A stretch of 59,944 bases of DNA from NCBI GenBank assembly GCA_014804445.1, contig JAAUZU010000004.1, positions 69,942 to 129,885 on the forward strand, in the 5' to 3' direction. The notes beneath the pieces were generated by a model. The model ran no database searches, was not told the origin of the DNA, and saw nothing but the letters and a program-made list of their open reading frames with translations. This stretch comes from Lachnospiraceae bacterium. GTDB lineage: Bacteria; Bacillota; Clostridia; Lachnospirales; Lachnospiraceae. The position numbers were made by a program, and so were the translations under genes. Position 1 is the first letter of the stretch, and the number at the start of each line of letters is the position of its first letter. Of this stretch, positions 34,639-42,920 are shown piece after piece.

Positions 34639-34657
34639 GTATTTTGGAAAATAGCTG

Positions 34658-34686
34658 TTGAATTTCCCTACTCCTTATGTTATATT
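34658..34686 (+). promoter_or_regulatory. Promoter of the antisense RNA (antitoxin)
   Basis: TTGAAT (34658-34663) and TATATT (34681-34686) are separated by 17 bases, with transcription expected to begin near 34693. It faces the toxin gene. Confidence 0.75.
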
Positions 34687-34692
34687 AGACAT

Positions 34693-34793
34693 AGGAAAAG
34701 CACCCACTCCAAAGGTGGATGCCCCTCGAATAATGCTAAATGTCCTTACGGACGCCGCCTATCCTGTTGGCAGACAGGATAGGCATTTTTATT
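34693..34793 (+). ncRNA. Type I antitoxin antisense RNA (RatA-like, predicted)
   Basis: A ~100-base RNA is bounded by a strong promoter and a terminator stem GCCTATCCTG / CAGGATAGGC (34757-34766 with 34775-34784) followed by ATTTTTATTT. It encodes no protein. It overlaps the 3' end of the toxin mRNA, which is transcribed in the opposite direction and ends at a stem within this RNA (34700-34722). That tail-to-tail overlap is the txpA/RatA arrangement, in which pairing blocks toxin translation and triggers decay. Size and function are inferred. Confidence 0.7.
34700..34722 (-). terminator. Terminator of the toxin mRNA
   Basis: On the minus strand GCATCCACC pairs with (A)GTGGGTGC around TTTGG and TTTTCC follows. 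It lies 67 bases after the toxin stop and is complementary to the 5' end of the antisense RNA. Confidence 0.65.
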
Positions 34794-34911
34794 TCTTCTT
34801 GTTGTCCTTATCTCTTGTGAGAAAGGCAAGAAACGCAACAATCAAGCTGCCAAAGGTCGCTAACAAAGTTAGCATTCCAAGGAAAATTGAGATAATCTCA
34901 AATGCTGTCAT
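34789..34911 (-). CDS. Holin-like type I toxin (TxpA/Hol-Tox family)
   Basis: The protein has 40 aa from the ATG at 34911 with GGGAGG nearby. A longer frame to 34974 is in the leader. The sequence MTAFEIISIFLGMLTLLATF, then GSLIVAFLAFLTRDKDNKKK, is one hydrophobic helix with a lysine-rich tail, the pattern of the Hol-Tox/TxpA peptides that damage the membrane. It has its own promoter (35052-35080), a ~140-base structured leader including AAAGTTTTTC / GAAAACTTT pairing at ~35000-35035, and a terminator. A converging antisense RNA overlaps its 3' end. The family call is by sequence pattern; toxicity is inferred. Confidence 0.8.
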   Translation of the reverse strand: MTAFEIISIFLGMLTLLATFGSLIVAFLAFLTRDKDNKKK

Positions 34912-35051
34912 ATTACGCACCTCCCTTCCTATGTACTCCCAGCAAGCTAGGGCATTGGCTCGGGAGGCTGCCACTCTGTCATGGGTACTCTCCTCGAAAA
35001 AGTTTTCTTTTCGCAGAAAAACTTTTCCGTTGGCTCATCGCCATGTTTATA

Positions 35052-35080
35052 ATCATACCATCAATGTTACAAAATTTCAA
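35052..35080 (-). promoter_or_regulatory. Promoter of the toxin gene
   Basis: On the minus strand, TTGAAA (35075-35080) and TATGAT (35052-35057) are separated by 17 bases. Confidence 0.75.
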
Positions 35081-35213
35081 TTAGTTCTTGTCGTTTTCAT
35101 CGGATTTATTTTGCTAAAATATCACCAGAAATTCCTATGGCAAAAGGCATATGTATAGAATATCGAAAAATAGATAGATTCATGTACATGCTTCTGTTAA
35201 AAAATTGCCCTAC

Positions 35214-35249
35214 CAAAAAAATTCAGGGGAACCAAAGGTTCCCCCGAAT
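35214..35249 (-). terminator. Terminator of the 34-aa microprotein gene
   Basis: On the minus strand ATTCGGGGGAACC pairs with GGTTCCCCTGAAT around a TTT loop (35221-35249), followed by TTTTTT. It is a strong hairpin 48 bases after the microprotein stop. Confidence 0.85.
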
Positions 35250-35297
35250 AAAAACAATAAACCAAAACACCGATATAAGCAAAATCACGATTCTATT

Positions 35298-35402
35298 TTA
35301 AACACATTCCATATATTCTATGTAATCTTCTTCACTGGCAAATAAGATATACTCGCCATCCACATATCCCATATAGCCGCTTGCTGTTACATAACCTTTC
35401 AT
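35298..35402 (-). CDS. 34-aa acidic microprotein
   Basis: The frame MKGYVTASGYMGYVDGEYIL, then FASEEDYIEYMECV, starts at 35402 with GGAAGG eight bases before and ends at 35298. It is rich in Tyr, Gly, Asp and Glu, has no signal peptide or membrane span, and reads like a small folded beta-hairpin plus helix. It resembles short hypothetical proteins of clostridia (MGYVDGxYxLFASExDYxEY pattern), but I cannot name a family. It has its own strong terminator, supporting a real gene. It may be co-transcribed with the Uma2 gene upstream. Confidence 0.7.
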   Translation of the reverse strand: MKGYVTASGYMGYVDGEYILFASEEDYIEYMECV

Positions 35403-35517
35403 ATCTGTCACCTTCCTTTCATGGTTTTTGTTTACCGTTCTATTGGAAGGATAACATTTTCATTGTCCATTAATCCGTACTTTTGATTTTGCGGCTGTTC
35501 AATTTCATTTCCAAATC

Positions 35518-36042
35518 TTATTCTACCTTTACAGAAAATCCCTCATATATCCCTGCCGGCACTTCTTCTCCGAAGGGATATTCCTCCATAGTATCATGCT
35601 CAAAATTGTAGACTGTCACAATCTTTCTATCAGGGTCAGCCACCCAGTACTCCCTCACCCCAGCCGTGCGATACTTAAACAGCTTTTTATAATAATCCGT
35701 TTGTTTACTGCTGGGCGATACGATTTCAACAATCCAGTCCGGCGCGCCGACACAGCCTTTATCATTTAACTTATTGGAGTCGCAAATAATGCTGATATCT
35801 GGTTCCACATAGTTTTTATCATCTTCATTTAAGAATACGGCAAATGGAGCAGCATAGACTTCGCACTCTCCATTATTTCTTTTAATATAATTGTAAATTT
35901 CATTATGAAGATAACTGGAAATTCTTTGATGCACCCTGCTTGGCGGCGCCATATAATAAATCTTTCCATCAATCAATTCCGCACGTTCCCCTTCCGGCAG
36001 TGCGTAAATATCGTCAACGGTATAGATTTGTTCTTTTTTCAT
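35518..36042 (-). CDS. Uma2-family PD-(D/E)XK endonuclease-like protein
   Basis: The protein has 174 aa, full length for Uma2 (DUF820). Motifs: ERAELIDGKIYYMAPPSRVH at 19-38, NYVEPDISIIC with Asp82, and GAPDWIVEIVSPSS with Glu106, then the Lys/Tyr-rich KLFKYRTAGVREYWVADP. These give the restriction-like D...E core. Uma2 proteins are common in multicopy in cyanobacteria and Firmicutes, with unproven function. GGGGAGG lies upstream of the start, 24 bases downstream of the ThrE-like genes, so it may be the last gene of that unit. Confidence 0.88.
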   Translation of the reverse strand: MKKEQIYTVDDIYALPEGERAELIDGKIYYMAPPSRVHQRISSYLHNEIYNYIKRNNGECEVYAAPFAVFLNEDDKNYVEPDISIICDSNKLNDKGCVGAPDWIVEIVSPSSKQTDYYKKLFKYRTAGVREYWVADPDRKIVTVYNFEHDTMEEYPFGEEVPAGIYEGFSVKVE

Positions 36043-36065
36043 CCACCGTCACACCTCCCCTTATT

Positions 36066-36518
36066 CTACCTTTTCACCGTAAAATGCCGATAAACCTTCA
36101 TAATCACCTGCACCGCACAGGTCACCAGAATAACGGCGAAGGCAATCACGCCTGCCTCACGCATAACAAGATTTAAGTACTCGGCAGATTCCGCGGTATT
36201 GTTCAAGACCAGATTTATCGTCATATGGTACAAATCACTTCCCGGTATCAGGGGAAACAACATGGGTACCAGCAGGATAATAACCGGCGCTTTCATGACC
36301 CGCGCCAGGATTTCTGCAAGCACCGCCACCGTAAGCGCCGCGCCCAGAAGGGCGGCAATTTTATCATTGTAAATATGGTACAGTACAAGGTATACGCTCC
36401 ATGAAAGCGCAGCTCCCAGTCCTGCTGCCACAAGCTTTTTCCCGCGCACGTTAAACAGGATGGAGAATCCCACCGCGCCGCACATGCCCATCACGACCTG
36501 AACCACAGCCTGTCTCAA
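36066..36518 (-). CDS. Threonine/serine exporter, small subunit (YjjB/ThrE C-terminal type)
   Basis: The 150-aa protein starts at a TTG at 36518 (LRQAVVQVVMGMCGAVGFSI). AGGAGG sits six bases before it, inside the end of the upstream gene, and the TTG overlaps its TGA stop. About four or five hydrophobic helices include AALLGAALTVAVLAEILARV and the conserved VPMLFPLIPGSDLYHM. It corresponds to the PF12821-type half of ThrE. With the upstream gene it forms a split exporter for threonine/serine or a related small acid (YjjP/YjjB in E. coli was linked to succinate export). Substrate not determined. Confidence 0.85.
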   Translation of the reverse strand: MRQAVVQVVMGMCGAVGFSILFNVRGKKLVAAGLGAALSWSVYLVLYHIYNDKIAALLGAALTVAVLAEILARVMKAPVIILLVPMLFPLIPGSDLYHMTINLVLNNTAESAEYLNLVMREAGVIAFAVILVTCAVQVIMKVYRHFTVKR

Positions 36519-37279
36519 AGCACACCTCCTGTCTGCCACAGTACCAGCGCCACGCCAAAGGCGATGGCAACCGCTCTGATGACCGCCTCGCAAAGTCCGA
36601 GAAGCCCGCTGATTAAATCCCCGCTAATCATATCACGCAGCGAGGTTGTCAGCGCAAGCCCCGGTATCAGAAGCATAATATTTCCCATCATAATCCTGTC
36701 GGCAGAGGCTCCCAGCCCTATATAGACAAAAATGAGCGTCACAAACTCCGCCGATGCCGCGCATATAATGATCAGAATCAGATTCTGCACCTTCAGCCTT
36801 CTTCCCACAAGCTGGACACAGCGGATCAAGAGACCGCCCAGAAACGCCGCCGCCATATCCCGCACACTGCCTCCGAAAAAGGCGGAAAAAACTGCGGAGC
36901 TGAAGCCGTAGGTCAGAAACACCAGCCAGTCCGGATATCTCTTTTCCTGCCGGATGTCTGAAATTTCTGCCTCAAGCGCGGAAAGCGGCAGCACCTCCTT
37001 GCAGACGGCGCGCGACAGGGCATTGCAGCGCTCCACCTTGCGCATATCCGTCTCATAGGCAGTAATTCTTCTGGTCTGCGTTTCAATATTGCCGTCCGGC
37101 TCGTGCATCGTCACCACAATGCTCGAAGTAATGGTAAGCACGTCTATCTTGCTGTAGCCGTATGCCTCGCCCATATGCTGTATCGTGTTTTCCACTCTAT
37201 TTACCTCGGCTCCCGCCTTCAGCATAATTTCGCCGACGTCCAGTATAGCAGACAAAAGCTGCGCTGAATTTTCAATCAT
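36515..37279 (-). CDS. Threonine/serine exporter, large subunit (YjjP/ThrE N-terminal type)
   Basis: The protein has 254 aa. The cytoplasmic N-terminal ~105 residues are typical of PF06738 (EIMLKAGAEVNRVENTI, DVLTITSSIVVTMHEPDG, RRITAYETDMRKVERCN), followed by five hydrophobic helices (DWLVFLTYGFSSAVFSAFFG through LIPGLALTTSLRDMISGDLI). The ATG at 37279 has GAGGG six bases before; an in-frame GTG immediately precedes it. Its stop overlaps the start of the small subunit. It follows mfd by 36 bases on the same strand, so may be co-transcribed with it. Confidence 0.88.
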   Translation of the reverse strand: MIENSAQLLSAILDVGEIMLKAGAEVNRVENTIQHMGEAYGYSKIDVLTITSSIVVTMHEPDGNIETQTRRITAYETDMRKVERCNALSRAVCKEVLPLSALEAEISDIRQEKRYPDWLVFLTYGFSSAVFSAFFGGSVRDMAAAFLGGLLIRCVQLVGRRLKVQNLILIIICAASAEFVTLIFVYIGLGASADRIMMGNIMLLIPGLALTTSLRDMISGDLISGLLGLCEAVIRAVAIAFGVALVLWQTGGVL

Positions 37280-37315
37280 CACTATCCCTCACTTCCGCTC
37301 TGACAAATCCGAATT

Positions 37316-40300
37316 TCACTCCTCTAACAGCAGCTCTGCCATCTCGTCCAGCAAACTCTCGGTGTCCCCTAAAAGCTGCTCCGTATTGACTGCCGTCAGT
37401 CCGACCTGCTCATATTTATAGGTAAAATAGGGATTGCCGTATGCCGTAAAAAACAGCCTGTTTTTGTGCCGTCCAATCAGAATGGGAATTCCCTTCGGAT
37501 TTACCCCGGCATCTGCCTTAAACAAAAAGGTAATCCTGTCGTTTCTTCCCTTAATCTCCGTCATGCCAAGCGCATGTGCCGAAACCCGTATCAGGGAAAT
37601 CCGAAGCAGATTGTCCACCGATTTGGGAATGGCGCCGAAACGGTCCAGAAGCTCATCTTTCATGTCATCCCGTTCCTTCTCATTTTCTATCGCCGCAATA
37701 CGCTTATAAATATCCAGTTTCTGCACTTCATTGACAATATATTCAGGCGGAATATAGGCATCCACATCTATGTCCACCAATGTTGCAAAATCCGCGGCGG
37801 CCGAAATTCCCTGCACATTTTTTACCGCTTCATTCAGCATTTTGCAGTAAAGGTCATAACCGACCGCCTCCATATGCCCGTGCTGCGATTTGCCAAGCAG
37901 ATTGCCCGCGCCCCGTATCTCCAAATCCCGCATGGCTATCTTAAAGCCGCTTCCCAAATCCGTAAATTCTCTGATGGCATTCAGACGCTTTTCCGCCACT
38001 TCCTTGAGCATTTTGTCCCGCCTGTACATCAGAAACGCATATGCCGTCCTGTTGGAGCGACCCACACGCCCGCGAAGCTGATAGAGCTGCGACAGCCCCA
38101 TGTTGTCAGAATCGTGGATAATCATGGTATTCACATTGGAAATATCCAGTCCTGTCTCTATAATGGTAGTGGAAACCAACACGTCGATATCTCCGTTGAT
38201 AAAATCATACATAATGCGTTCCAGTTCATGCTCCTTCATCTGCCCGTGGGCAAATGCCACCGCCGCCTCCGGCACCAACGTCTGCAGAGACGCCGCCACG
38301 TCCGCAATGTTGTGAACCCGATTGTAGACATAGTATACCTGACCTTCTCTGGCAAGTTCCCTGACAATCGCTTCGCGCACCATCTCCTCATTGTATTCCA
38401 TCACGTAGGTCTGTATGGGCAGTCTGTCGTTCGGCGCTTCTTCCAGAACGCTCATATCGCGGATGCCAATCAGACTCATGTGCAGCGTCCGGGGAATCGG
38501 CGTTGCCGTCAGCGTCAGCACATCCACATTTTCCTTCAGTTTCTTGATTTTCTCCTTGTGAGCCACGCCAAAGCGCTGCTCCTCATCGATTACAAGAAGC
38601 CCTAAATCCTTGAAAACCACATCATTGGACAATACACGGTGGGTGCCGATCACAATGTCCACCATGCCCTTTTTCAAATCCTCTATCGTCTTTTTCTGCT
38701 CCGCCGCACTCCGAAAACGGGACAGCAAATCCACCCGCACCGGAAAATCCTTCATTCGCTGGGCAAAGGTGTTGTAGTGCTGCTGCGCCAGAATTGTGGT
38801 GGGAACCAGATAGACGACCTGCTTGCCTTCCTGAACTGCCTTAAATGCTGCGCGGATTGCAATTTCCGTCTTGCCGTAACCCACATCTCCGCAGATAAGC
38901 CGATCCATAATCTTGCCGCTTTCCATATCCGCCTTTGTGTCCGCGATGGCAAGAAGCTGATCCTCCGTCTCCTCGTAGGGAAACATTTCCTCAAATTCCT
39001 TCTGCCATACGGTGTCGGGGCCATACTGAAAGCCTTGCGCCTGCTGTCTTACGGCGTACAATTCCACCAAATCCTGCGCCACGGCGTCCACTGCCGTCCG
39101 CACCTTCGTTTTTGTCCTTGTCCACTCCTGCGTCCCCAGCTTGTTTAACTTGGGCGCCTTCGTGTCTGCGGATGCATACTTCTGGATCACATCAAGCCCC
39201 GTCGCCAGCACATAGAGGTTGCCGCCGTCCCGATACTCAATCTTGATGTAGTCCTTGACTACTTTTTCTACCTCAACCTTTTCGATGCCGCGGTAAATCC
39301 CCAGTCCATGGCTTTCATGCACCACATAGTCCCCGACCTTCAACTCCGCGAAATCCTTAATCTTCTGCCCTTCATATCTGGGCTTCTTTTTTCTTTTTTT
39401 CTGCTGTGCCCCGAAAATATCGCTCTCCGAAATCACGACAAAATTGAGCAGCGGGTACTCAAAGCCCTTTCCCACATGCCCATAGCAGGTCAGCACTTCC
39501 CCCGAAAGCACCTCCCGCTCCGGATTTTCCGTAAAGACAGCGGCAATCTCTTCGCTGCGCAAATCCTCCGCCAGTCTTGCCGCTCTGGTGCGGGAACCGG
39601 AGAGAAGGAGCACACGCGCGCCGTTTTTCCGGTAACGCTTTAAATCCTTCACAAGCGCCTCAAAGCTGTTATTGTAAGAGGATATGCTCCTCGCCGGAAT
39701 GTCAAACCGCTTCTGCACCTTAAATATCGTGTTTTTCGGCTCCATGGCTGACAAAGCCACAAAAGGGATTCCCTGTATTACTGCGGCTGTTTCCTCCATG
39801 CCGTACAATACCTGCATCTGCCCGGGCAGGATATACCCCTTTTCGGCCCTGTGACCCATGCTCTCCCGAAATTCCATTTCCACTGCCGCCGCTTCCTCCC
39901 TAATGCGCGCCGGTTCGTCCAGAAACAGGCAGTAGCCTGCGGGAAGCAGCTTCAACAGGCTTTTTAAACACTCCTCTTGATAGAAGTATCGAATATATCC
40001 CTCCAGCCCGCTCATATCCTGAAATTCCAATACCTGCTCTCTCAGTTCCCTGATGCGGGAGACAATCCGGGCTGCCTCTTCCGTCTGAAACTTCTCCCTG
40101 AAAATCTTTTCCTGCGCGGCAGAGTCGGCTTCTATTTTTGCAAATCCCTCTTTTATCTCCTTTTCCGACAGTACAAATTCCAGCGCCGGATAAATTCTCA
40201 CGGAAGAAAGCTGCTCGATAGAACGTTGGCTCAAAATGTCAAAGCTCCTGATGGATTCGACCTCGTCCCCCCACAGCTCGACACGATAGGGATTTTCTTC

Positions 40301-40891
40301 CGTAACGTCAAAAATGTCCACAATGCCGCCTCTTATGGAAAACTGCCCCGGCGACTCCACCTGATAGTTCTTTTCATACCCCATCGCCACCAGCTTTTTC
40401 GACAGCGCACTCTCCTCCATGGCAGTTCTTTTATCGATAAAAACCGTGTCCGTCTCCACATTCCATGCCGCCTGCGGCGTCATAAGCGCCGCGAAGGTAG
40501 TAACCAGCGTAAACGGCCGTCCCTCCGCTATCCTTCGTAAGACCTTGATACGTTCGCTGGTCAGCCGGTTGCCATGTATGTCGGCCTGAAAAAAGATTAA
40601 ATCCTTCGCCGGATACAGCATTACATTTCTGTCGTAAAATTTATATTCTTCGTAAATCTCCTTTGCCCGCAAATCGCTGTAGGTCACGATAATCTTATGG
40701 CGGAAGCCTTCGCTGAGCCCATAGACCATATGCAGCTTCTGCGACTCCACACAGCCCGTCAGCGCCACGGACTGCCCTTTAAAGCCCTGTGCCGCCTCTT
40801 TGCCTGCGCCCGAAGCGCCCTTGCCGTATACCAGTTTTCTAATCTCCTCGTACTCTGCCAGTTCCCGCAGAGGCGCTAGTAATGCCTGCAT
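37316..40891 (-). CDS. mfd: Transcription-repair coupling factor
   Basis: The 1191-aa ATPase removes stalled RNA polymerase and recruits UvrABC. In order: a UvrB-like N-terminal region (LTGCVESQKLHMVYGLSEG, FSIRGGIVDIFDV), the RNA polymerase-interaction domain (VGDYVVHESHGLGIYRGIEK), the RecG-like translocase with Walker A GDVGYGKTEIAIRAAF and DEEQRFG, motifs TATPIPRTLHMSL and QLRGRVGRSNRTAYA, and the C-terminal D7 domain. I start at 40891 because GGAG lies seven bases before; the 40933 start has no site. Downstream of pth, as in many Firmicutes; in Bacillus spoVT follows directly, here it is 12 kb away. Confidence 0.97.
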   Translation of the reverse strand: MQALLAPLRELAEYEEIRKLVYGKGASGAGKEAAQGFKGQSVALTGCVESQKLHMVYGLSEGFRHKIIVTYSDLRAKEIYEEYKFYDRNVMLYPAKDLIFFQADIHGNRLTSERIKVLRRIAEGRPFTLVTTFAALMTPQAAWNVETDTVFIDKRTAMEESALSKKLVAMGYEKNYQVESPGQFSIRGGIVDIFDVTEENPYRVELWGDEVESIRSFDILSQRSIEQLSSVRIYPALEFVLSEKEIKEGFAKIEADSAAQEKIFREKFQTEEAARIVSRIRELREQVLEFQDMSGLEGYIRYFYQEECLKSLLKLLPAGYCLFLDEPARIREEAAAVEMEFRESMGHRAEKGYILPGQMQVLYGMEETAAVIQGIPFVALSAMEPKNTIFKVQKRFDIPARSISSYNNSFEALVKDLKRYRKNGARVLLLSGSRTRAARLAEDLRSEEIAAVFTENPEREVLSGEVLTCYGHVGKGFEYPLLNFVVISESDIFGAQQKKRKKKPRYEGQKIKDFAELKVGDYVVHESHGLGIYRGIEKVEVEKVVKDYIKIEYRDGGNLYVLATGLDVIQKYASADTKAPKLNKLGTQEWTRTKTKVRTAVDAVAQDLVELYAVRQQAQGFQYGPDTVWQKEFEEMFPYEETEDQLLAIADTKADMESGKIMDRLICGDVGYGKTEIAIRAAFKAVQEGKQVVYLVPTTILAQQHYNTFAQRMKDFPVRVDLLSRFRSAAEQKKTIEDLKKGMVDIVIGTHRVLSNDVVFKDLGLLVIDEEQRFGVAHKEKIKKLKENVDVLTLTATPIPRTLHMSLIGIRDMSVLEEAPNDRLPIQTYVMEYNEEMVREAIVRELAREGQVYYVYNRVHNIADVAASLQTLVPEAAVAFAHGQMKEHELERIMYDFINGDIDVLVSTTIIETGLDISNVNTMIIHDSDNMGLSQLYQLRGRVGRSNRTAYAFLMYRRDKMLKEVAEKRLNAIREFTDLGSGFKIAMRDLEIRGAGNLLGKSQHGHMEAVGYDLYCKMLNEAVKNVQGISAAADFATLVDIDVDAYIPPEYIVNEVQKLDIYKRIAAIENEKERDDMKDELLDRFGAIPKSVDNLLRISLIRVSAHALGMTEIKGRNDRITFLFKADAGVNPKGIPILIGRHKNRLFFTAYGNPYFTYKYEQVGLTAVNTEQLLGDTESLLDEMAELLLEE

Positions 40892-40962
40892 ATCTATACT
40901 CCGTTTCTGCGCGGTTTCAGCGCGCAAAGTCATTCTTTGTCAGGGAAACGCTTTACACCTTA

Positions 40963-41535
40963 TCAATGCTTTCCGTTAAACTGATTCATGGCGGCTTCGA
41001 TTCCCTTTGTCAGAACCGTGCGGACAGCATCAGCCGCCTCCGCCACCGCTTCATCCACCAGCTTTCTTTCCTTCGCTTCAAAATGGCCGAGCACATAATC
41101 CGCCAAATCATACCCTTCCGGCTTTTCCCCCACACCCAGCCGGATTCTCTGAAACTCCTCATGCCCAAACAGGGCTATGATATTTTTCAAGCCGTTATGT
41201 CCGCCCGCACTCCCTTTTTTGCGGATGCGAATCTGCCCCGGCGGCAGGCTGATATCGTCCGAAATCACAATCAGTTCATTCTTCACGTCAATCTTGTAGT
41301 AATCTGCCAGTTCACGGATGCTTTCCCCGCTCAGATTCATATAGGTCTGCGGCTTCGCAAGAATCACCTTGCAGCCCCCTATGACGCCTTTGCCTATGAC
41401 AGCCTTGTGTTTTTTCTCTAAAATCCTTATATTTTCCTGTTCCGCCAGTTTATCTATCACATCAAATCCGACATTATGCCTTGTCTTTGCATATCCCCTG
41501 CCCGGGTTGCCTAAACCTGCTATCAAAAACATCAT
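40963..41535 (-). CDS. pth: Peptidyl-tRNA hydrolase
   Basis: The 190-aa enzyme frees stalled peptidyl-tRNA by cleaving the ester bond. Catalytic residues are in the expected places: Asn in GLGNPGRGYAKTRHNVG with the active-site His of RHNVG, KPQTYMNLSG, DDISLPPGQIRIR with the second Asp, and SAGGHNGLKNI. Starts at MMFLIAGLGN (41535) or one codon later; the annotated longer frame to 41586 adds unconserved sequence. GGAAAGGG precedes. It lies 71 bases upstream of mfd, a conserved pairing. Confidence 0.96.
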   Translation of the reverse strand: MMFLIAGLGNPGRGYAKTRHNVGFDVIDKLAEQENIRILEKKHKAVIGKGVIGGCKVILAKPQTYMNLSGESIRELADYYKIDVKNELIVISDDISLPPGQIRIRKKGSAGGHNGLKNIIALFGHEEFQRIRLGVGEKPEGYDLADYVLGHFEAKERKLVDEAVAEAADAVRTVLTKGIEAAMNQFNGKH

Positions 41536-41619
41536 GTTTCCCTTTCCTTGCTTCTGTTTCTTGGGGTTAATGTCCCGCTTTGCCATTATAGCATTTTTGG
41601 CGGAGAAGATACAAGATAT

Positions 41620-42807
41620 TTACGCATATGCCTTGCGATATTCCAGTGGTGTGAACCCGCAATGCTTTTTAAATACATTTTGAAAATAGGACTGACTGGA
41701 AAAGCAGAGATAGCTGCTAATCTCCCCCAGTGATTTATCTGTATATTGCAGCAGAAATTTTGCCTCGCGGATCTTACATGCAGTAATGTATGCGCCGATA
41801 GTCATTCCCAGTTCCTGTCGGAATTTTTTGAACAGACAAGCCCGGCTTTTACCGAAAAAAGCAACCACGTCAATGGCGCTGATCGGTTCATTGATATGCG
41901 TGGATATATATTGTATGCAGGTGTGAATCTCTTTGGAAATTCCGGCCGGAAGCCGCTGTTTGGCCACTCGCTTGGTAAAGTCCATCAGCATATTGTACTG
42001 CAGATTTTTGACAGCCTCTACGGACTGCAGCCTCTCGCACTCCTGTGTATACACATCAATAAGCTGATATGCCTGCTCAATATCCATACCACCGGGAATG
42101 GCAGCTTCCTTGCCAACCATGGCAGCCGTCCCAATCAACAGGTTTTTAGCCTGACGCAGAGGCGTATCTGCCAGCTTACCTTCCTTAATAGGCGCTGCAA
42201 GCAGTGATTCCATGAGAAATTGATTCAGTTGTTCTGTATCCCCACGCTCTATCAGACTCAGCATTTGCCGTTCAAAGTTATAAGTGCCATGCTGACGCTG
42301 GTTTTCCCTGTCCTGATAGGCTTTTTCCGTATGCTGCTGTCCTATCACCTGCTGGTATCCTGTATCCGTGATACTAAAAGCTTCTGTTACACTGAGTTGT
42401 TCACCGGTCAGAATATAATGCAGATAAACCAGCAGATTCAGAAACTGATTATAAGTGTATTGCGGTATGCCGCCAAGAAACTGTGCGATATCTCCCTGTA
42501 AACCCGGGGATATTGCATTTTTGTTTATGTAAGCCCGTATACCTTCTTCCGTTATGGGCGTACTGTACGCAGGTCCCAGAACAAAGCAATTATCAGCATC
42601 ATATTTAACCAGGCCATAGAAGCCAGTGTCAGAAGAGACATACACTGCGGGACTTCCCATTTTCAGCAGTTTCGGCATCACGAAGGGATAGGGGTCACTG
42701 TCACCATGAAACCCTGCTGAACAGATAAAGTCAGAGCGGCAATATAATGCAATAGGCAAATAATGCGAAGCATAAAACATACTGCAAAAAACGCGTAAAT
42801 CCCTCAT
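41620..42807 (-). CDS. AraC-family transcriptional regulator
   Basis: The protein has 395 aa from the ATG at 42807 (MRDLRVFCSMFY, GAGG in front). Residues 1-~250 are a sensor-like region with no signature that I can place. The C-terminal ~100 residues are the double helix-turn-helix of AraC (ISAIDVVAFFGKSRACLFKK, REAKFLLQYTDKSLGEISSY, FSSQSYFQNVFKKHCGFTPL, EYRK). It is divergent from the GH2-GH3-MFS-GH43 operon, separated by 113 bases, which makes it the probable local activator responding to the sugar taken up. Inducer unknown. Confidence 0.92.
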   Translation of the reverse strand: MRDLRVFCSMFYASHYLPIALYCRSDFICSAGFHGDSDPYPFVMPKLLKMGSPAVYVSSDTGFYGLVKYDADNCFVLGPAYSTPITEEGIRAYINKNAISPGLQGDIAQFLGGIPQYTYNQFLNLLVYLHYILTGEQLSVTEAFSITDTGYQQVIGQQHTEKAYQDRENQRQHGTYNFERQMLSLIERGDTEQLNQFLMESLLAAPIKEGKLADTPLRQAKNLLIGTAAMVGKEAAIPGGMDIEQAYQLIDVYTQECERLQSVEAVKNLQYNMLMDFTKRVAKQRLPAGISKEIHTCIQYISTHINEPISAIDVVAFFGKSRACLFKKFRQELGMTIGAYITACKIREAKFLLQYTDKSLGEISSYLCFSSQSYFQNVFKKHCGFTPLEYRKAYA

Positions 42808-42920
42808 CACAAATCCTCTTTTCAAAATACTAATTTACAAAAGTATAGATTATATTGCAATATTTCGCAAGGGTTCTCTGATAAAATAACAATATATTTC
42901 AGTAATTGTGTGGTGAGCAA

